A DNA stretch of 64,000 bases, from contig CP159373.1 in NCBI GenBank assembly GCA_032595685.2, positions 4,193,821-4,257,820 on the forward strand. The letters run 5' to 3'. The position numbers were made by a program, and so were the translations under genes. The notes under the pieces are model-generated. The model ran no database searches, was not told the DNA's origin, and saw nothing but the letters and a program-made list of their open reading frames with translations. Of the stretch, positions 60,440 to 64,000 are shown piece after piece. The DNA is from Candidatus Electrothrix aestuarii. GTDB taxonomy: Bacteria > Desulfobacterota > Desulfobulbia > Desulfobulbales > Desulfobulbaceae. Position 1 is the stretch's first letter. Each line of letters begins with the position of its first letter.

Positions 60440-61285
60440 ATGCAACAACGTTCAGCTTTTTCTCGCCTAACCTTTCTCATCCTTATGCTGAGCGCCTTTC
60501 TGCTGGCCGGGTGCGGGGCATCAACCAAGCAACGCAGCAGCAGTGTGGTGCAGTTTCTCTATCCTAACGAAAGCGGTCATATTGAAACACCCGCTATCCC
60601 CAGGCTGGCCCTCCCCCTCCGGGTCGGTATCGCCTTTGTACCGGACGGGAGAAGCAGAAGGTCTCCTTTGACTGAAAAGGAAAAAATGGCACTGATGCAA
60701 AAGGTCAGCTCCCATTTCAAGCAGTATGATTTTGTCAAATCCATCGATTTGATTCCTTCAGCTTATCTCCAGAAAAACGGCAGCTTTTCCAATCTTGACC
60801 AGATCCGCACTATGTACGGAATTGATGTCATCGCACTGATCTCCTATGATCAAACCCAGTTCACCGATGAAGGTCTGGCTTCTATCACCTACTGGACTCT
60901 GATCGGTGCCTATGTAATCCCTGGGGAAAAGAACGACACCCATACGATGGTTGATACATCGGTTTATGATATTGCGAGCCGAAAAATGCTGTTCAGAGCG
61001 CCTGGTATAAGTCATATCAAGAGCCATGCAACGCCGGTCAACCTTTCCGAGCAGCTCCGGAAAGACAGCATAACCGGATTTAAGCAGGCCAGTGAGGAAT
61101 TGGTGGGAAATCTGAAAATCCAGCTGGAATTATTCAAAGACAAGGTCAAAGAATCACCTGGTGATTATCAAATAGTCCATCGGCCCGGCTATACCGGTGG
61201 TGGGAATCTTGATCTTGCCTATCTTCTTTTGCTCGCTCTTGCCGTGGGATCCGGGTTGTGGCGAAGAAAGAGCAAGCAATCCTGA
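60440..61285 (+). CDS. Rhombotarget lipoprotein with GlyGly-CTERM signal
   Basis: 281 residues. Lipobox LLAGCGAS after an N-terminal signal helix. The last 30 residues are a GlyGly-CTERM sorting signal: GGGNLDLAYLLLLALAVGSG followed by a basic end (LWRRKSKQS). The middle (VGIAFVPDGR; IDVIALISYDQTQF; DTSVYDIASRKMLFRA) matches the rhombosortase-dependent lipoprotein family. The neighbouring gene, overlapping by 28 bp, is a rhombosortase, expected to cleave at the Gly-Gly. Confidence 0.88.
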   Translation: MQQRSAFSRLTFLILMLSAFLLAGCGASTKQRSSSVVQFLYPNESGHIETPAIPRLALPLRVGIAFVPDGRSRRSPLTEKEKMALMQKVSSHFKQYDFVKSIDLIPSAYLQKNGSFSNLDQIRTMYGIDVIALISYDQTQFTDEGLASITYWTLIGAYVIPGEKNDTHTMVDTSVYDIASRKMLFRAPGISHIKSHATPVNLSEQLRKDSITGFKQASEELVGNLKIQLELFKDKVKESPGDYQIVHRPGYTGGGNLDLAYLLLLALAVGSGLWRRKSKQS

Positions 61286-61923
61286 ATAATATCCTGAACG
61301 ACAATAAGGAGTCAGCGCCGGGCGTTTTCCTACCGGTGCTGACCCTTGTTTTTCTTGTTCTTTCTTTTTTGGGATCCGTTAGCCCTCAGCTCCGTGCTCT
61401 CTGGATTCTCGACCGCAATGCCCTTGGTCAAGGTGAGTTCTGGCGCATCTTCAGCTGCCACCTTGTTCATTTCAGTCCCACCCACCTGTTCTATAATCTC
61501 TTGGTCTTTGCCTGTGCAGGATGGCTGGTAGAGAAACAAAATCGACTCCTCTTTCTCTTGTTTTATATGCTGACAGCTGGGGCCGTTAGTGCAACCTTAT
61601 TATGGCGCTATCCCAACATGGGGTATTATGGTGGGCTTTCGGGAGTAACTTGCGGGTTTCTTCTGTATAGCGCTTTTTTACTGAGAGAACATTCTGGTCC
61701 TTGGCAGAGGGCTGGCTGGCTTCTGCTCATCGCTCTTCCGCTCAAGGTGGGCCTAGAATTCTGGCACCAGGGAAGTATCCTCCCGTATCCTGATAAACAG
61801 GATTTTATCACCATGCCGTTGAGCCATCTCGCAGGCATGGCGGCAGCCATAGCCTGCTTTGCTGTTTCGTGGTTCCGTTCTTTGCCGGTCAAGGTATGTC
61901 GTTCATTGGGAAGGGTTCGATAG
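61258..61923 (+). CDS. rrtA: Rhombosortase (rhomboid-family intramembrane serine protease)
   Basis: 221 residues with about six membrane helices. Rhomboid catalytic Ser in YYGGLSGVTCGF (GLSG) and His in MPLSHLAGMAAA; the FSCHLVHFSPTHLFYNLLVF segment gives the conserved HxxxN. GTG start at 61258 lies inside the lipoprotein gene (28-bp overlap). Cuts GlyGly-CTERM proteins for surface sorting. Family length is usually near 190-200, so the true start may be slightly downstream. Confidence 0.88.
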   Translation: MAKKEQAILNNILNDNKESAPGVFLPVLTLVFLVLSFLGSVSPQLRALWILDRNALGQGEFWRIFSCHLVHFSPTHLFYNLLVFACAGWLVEKQNRLLFLLFYMLTAGAVSATLLWRYPNMGYYGGLSGVTCGFLLYSAFLLREHSGPWQRAGWLLLIALPLKVGLEFWHQGSILPYPDKQDFITMPLSHLAGMAAAIACFAVSWFRSLPVKVCRSLGRVR

Positions 61924-62272
61924 CCACCGAAGGGGAGATATCAGATGCGATCTGTTTGAGTGCCTTGTTAGTCGATGATAGCATCCGGCACTGCCGAGGT
62001 GATTACTCATTGAGGAGGAGCTTTGTGAATGAGAGAATACCCTTCCCGTGGATGTCCATAACTTCACTCTGGTAGATAAAAAGTAGGTAACTCGGCGATC
62101 TCTCTCAGAGAGATCCGTAACTTTCCGACACCGTCCACGACGGATGTGGCTTTATGCAACTTTCCCTTGCCTTTCAAAGTTTTTTCCCTTTATAATACAA
62201 ACTGTTATTTATTCCATACCGAGCGTATCGCCCTAGCCGAGATACCCTGAAACCACAAAACAGGATTCTTTC
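61924..62272. other. Intergenic region with inverted repeats
   Basis: No gene. Contains GATCTCTC / GAGAGATC (62099-62117) and a CCGTC-CAC-GACGG stem shortly after. These could form hairpins that end the rhombosortase transcript, but no T tract is seen. The CHAD gene promoter must lie here. Confidence 0.45.
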
Positions 62273-63811
62273 ATGAAACCTCTTGCACAGCTTTCCAGGC
62301 AAGTCCCTGACTCCTCTGCTCTTCAGGAGCTGGTACATGCTCTTGGGAAAAAATATACTGTCCAGGATACTCCTTCCCAAGCCTACACCCTGAATTTTTA
62401 CGATAGCTATGACTGGCGCTTGTACAGCGCTGGATACCTTTGCTTTGAGAGAGGTGGAAGACTTCACCTGAGCGATTTGACAGACCAGGAACTGGTCCCG
62501 TCCTTAGCAATCTCCGGGAAAAATCCTGGATTCTGCCAACATCTCCCCGAATCTGCCCTGCAAAAAAAAATCGCCCCAGTGATGGAGATGCGAACGCTGC
62601 TGTCACAAAGCAGCTTTACCCAAACAACGCGCAAGCTTCGGGTACTCAATAAAGACAAAAAGACCGTTGCCATCCTTGTTCAGGTAGAGCTCAGTGTAGG
62701 AGAAGAACAAACGGCCTGCTCCGTGCAGTTACACGAGGTTCGTGGCTATGAGAAATGGTTCCAACGGCTGGAACAGGACCTGGAAAAATTCGGTCAGCCC
62801 CAGGCCTGCACCAGGGAGCAGGACCTCAAAACCGCCCTGGCAGCCAAAGGACGTGTACCCCAGGATTACAGCTCAAAATTTAACGTGATTTTGCAGCCGG
62901 ATATGGATGCCCTGACAGCGGCTCAAACCATTTACCGTGATCTTCTGGAAACCATGCTGAAAAATGAGCAGGGGATTCTTGATGATCTGGACAGTGAGTT
63001 CCTCCACGATTTCCGGGTGGCCATCCGCCGAACCCGTTCCGGGTTGTCCATGATCAAAAATGTCCTGGAACCAGAGATCAGGACTCGTTTTCAAAAGGAT
63101 TTTCGTTATCTGGGCCAGATCACCGGGCCAGTCCGTGACTTGGATGTCTACCTGCTCATGGAAGAGGATTATAAGGCCAGGTTGCCGGAGCACCTGCAAA
63201 AGGGTCTGCGCTACTTTTTTGATGATCTGGCTAAACAGCGAAAAAAGGAGCAAAAGGACTTGGTCCAGGCTCTGCAAGGTCCGCAATACAAAGGCATCAT
63301 CAAGGACTGGAAGAAATATCTTCAGAAAACAAAGAAAAGCGGAGCAAAAAAGGCAACAAGGCCCATTGGCAAGATGGCCAACAGTATTATTTTCAAACGT
63401 TTTACTAAGGTCCTGCGTGATGGTCAGGCCGTTGACGCAGATTCACCGGATGAAAATCTGCACCGTCTCCGCATTCAGGGCAAAAAACTCCGCTACAGCC
63501 TGGAGTTCTTCAGTTCTCTCTATCCTGCCAAGGAAATGAAAACCCTGATCAAGCAGCTCAAAAATCTCCAAAATAATCTCGGCTTGTTCAACGATCTCTC
63601 TGTTCAGCAGGACATGCTTAATGATTACCTCGGAGGCCTTCAGCCCGGTTCCAGCAAGGCCAAGAAGATGGGGGCAGCCATTGGCGGCCTGCTCACCAAC
63701 CTCTATCACGAGCAACAACAGGTCCGGAGCGAATTCGAGGAAACCTTTCGTCGCTTTTCCTCAAAAGAGAATATTTCCTTATATGAAACCTTATTTGAAT
63801 CGGAGCAGTAA
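62273..63811 (+). CDS. CYTH-like / CHAD domain protein
   Basis: 512 residues. The N-terminal third is a CYTH-like beta domain (YDSYDWRLYSAGYLCFER; TTRKLRVLNKDKK). The C-terminal part is a CHAD helical domain with the conserved His blocks LHDFRVAIRRTRSGLSMI and LHRLRIQGKKLRYSLEFF, separated by a basic Lys-rich insert (KKSGAKKATRP). CHAD domains bind polyphosphate, so association with polyphosphate granules is likely. 64 bp before the ParA gene. Confidence 0.85.
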   Translation: MKPLAQLSRQVPDSSALQELVHALGKKYTVQDTPSQAYTLNFYDSYDWRLYSAGYLCFERGGRLHLSDLTDQELVPSLAISGKNPGFCQHLPESALQKKIAPVMEMRTLLSQSSFTQTTRKLRVLNKDKKTVAILVQVELSVGEEQTACSVQLHEVRGYEKWFQRLEQDLEKFGQPQACTREQDLKTALAAKGRVPQDYSSKFNVILQPDMDALTAAQTIYRDLLETMLKNEQGILDDLDSEFLHDFRVAIRRTRSGLSMIKNVLEPEIRTRFQKDFRYLGQITGPVRDLDVYLLMEEDYKARLPEHLQKGLRYFFDDLAKQRKKEQKDLVQALQGPQYKGIIKDWKKYLQKTKKSGAKKATRPIGKMANSIIFKRFTKVLRDGQAVDADSPDENLHRLRIQGKKLRYSLEFFSSLYPAKEMKTLIKQLKNLQNNLGLFNDLSVQQDMLNDYLGGLQPGSSKAKKMGAAIGGLLTNLYHEQQQVRSEFEETFRRFSSKENISLYETLFESEQ

Positions 63812-63875
63812 GGGCGAACCCCGTTGTCACCCTTGGAGAACATCTATCCCTTTCCCCATTATTTGAGGAACTCTC

Positions 63876-64000
63876 ATGGCAATCATTGCTGTTTATAATA
63901 TTAAAGGTGGTGTCGGCAAGACAGCCACCTCGGTTAACCTCTCTTACATGTCTGCCCATACCGGCAAGAACACCCTGCTCTGTGACCTTGACCCCCAAGG
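63876..64000 (+). CDS. ParA-family ATPase (3' end outside window)
   Basis: First 41 codons only: [19 protein letters not shown] with the deviant Walker A motif KGGVGKTA and then [10 protein letters not shown] (Walker A'-like). TGAGGAA precedes the ATG. ParA/MinD-like ATPases position chromosomes, plasmids or protein complexes. Which subfamily cannot be told from this stub. Confidence 0.85.
   Translation, partial: MAIIAVYNIKGGVGKTATSVNLSYMSAHTGKNTLLCDLDPQ

Overview
The window looks like a piece of a Desulfobacterota (deltaproteobacterial) chromosome, probably from the Desulfobulbales. That placement is inferred from gene content: a Hox-type NAD-linked [NiFe] hydrogenase, a c-di-AMP module (cdaA-cdaR-glmM), a FabL-type enoyl reductase, a rhombosortase with its lipoprotein target, a UGA-decoding SelW-like selenoprotein, and a very heavy load of insertion sequences. 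Cable-bacterium-like genomes would fit, but the sequence alone does not prove it.

Layout. 1-4561 (+) is the end of an exopolysaccharide locus: a tyrosine-kinase chain-length protein, a TPR membrane protein and a J-domain membrane protein. 4564-7621 (-) is a four-gene run, psd / coiled-coil / VWA / short PurA-like enzyme. 7795-21802 is an accessory and mobile region. It holds two near-identical 1336-bp IS91-like (HUH) elements that each split a host gene, an IS66 element at a junction between two truncated genes, an ISKra4-type transposase, two copies of a 205-216 bp palindromic repeat, three of the window's four tRNA-like tails, and an array of TTTTAAAAGGTG motifs. 22181-31470 returns to chromosomal genes: ilvBN, a VapBC pair, DUF362, fabL, a nitroreductase-DUF2721-CDP-alcohol transferase-SRPBCC string, and a MntA-HepT toxin-antitoxin pair. 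31526-33643 is an AT-rich DUF262/HNH (GmrSD-like) nuclease gene. 33806-36022 holds the fourth tRNA-like tail, a DUF1566 protein, an HMA metal-binding protein and a GH16-like secreted glycosidase. 36264-41391 is hoxFUYHW. 41506-53654 is a second accessory region: an orphan nucleotidyltransferase antitoxin, a duplicated hoxW fragment, a TPR protein, a group II intron that has itself been invaded by an IS1380-like element, an IS4-like element, an ISAzo13-like element and several small hypotheticals. 54108-64000 is again core-like: selenoprotein SelW, mutY, a PGPGW-type membrane protein, prmA, cdaA-cdaR-glmM, rhombotarget lipoprotein plus rhombosortase, a CHAD protein and the start of a ParA ATPase.

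How it works together. The hox operon encodes a complete five-gene soluble hydrogenase with its own maturation protease. cdaA, cdaR and glmM couple c-di-AMP synthesis to cell-wall precursor supply. The rhombosortase gene overlaps the C-terminal sorting signal of its presumed substrate. The mobile elements record events that can be read base by base: removing exactly 1336 bp at each IS91-like copy rejoins, in frame, a PIN-domain toxin and a signal-peptide-bearing BamE-like protein. Most transposase or intron reading frames carry one-base homopolymer indels or -1 slippery sites, while the neighbouring core genes are intact.
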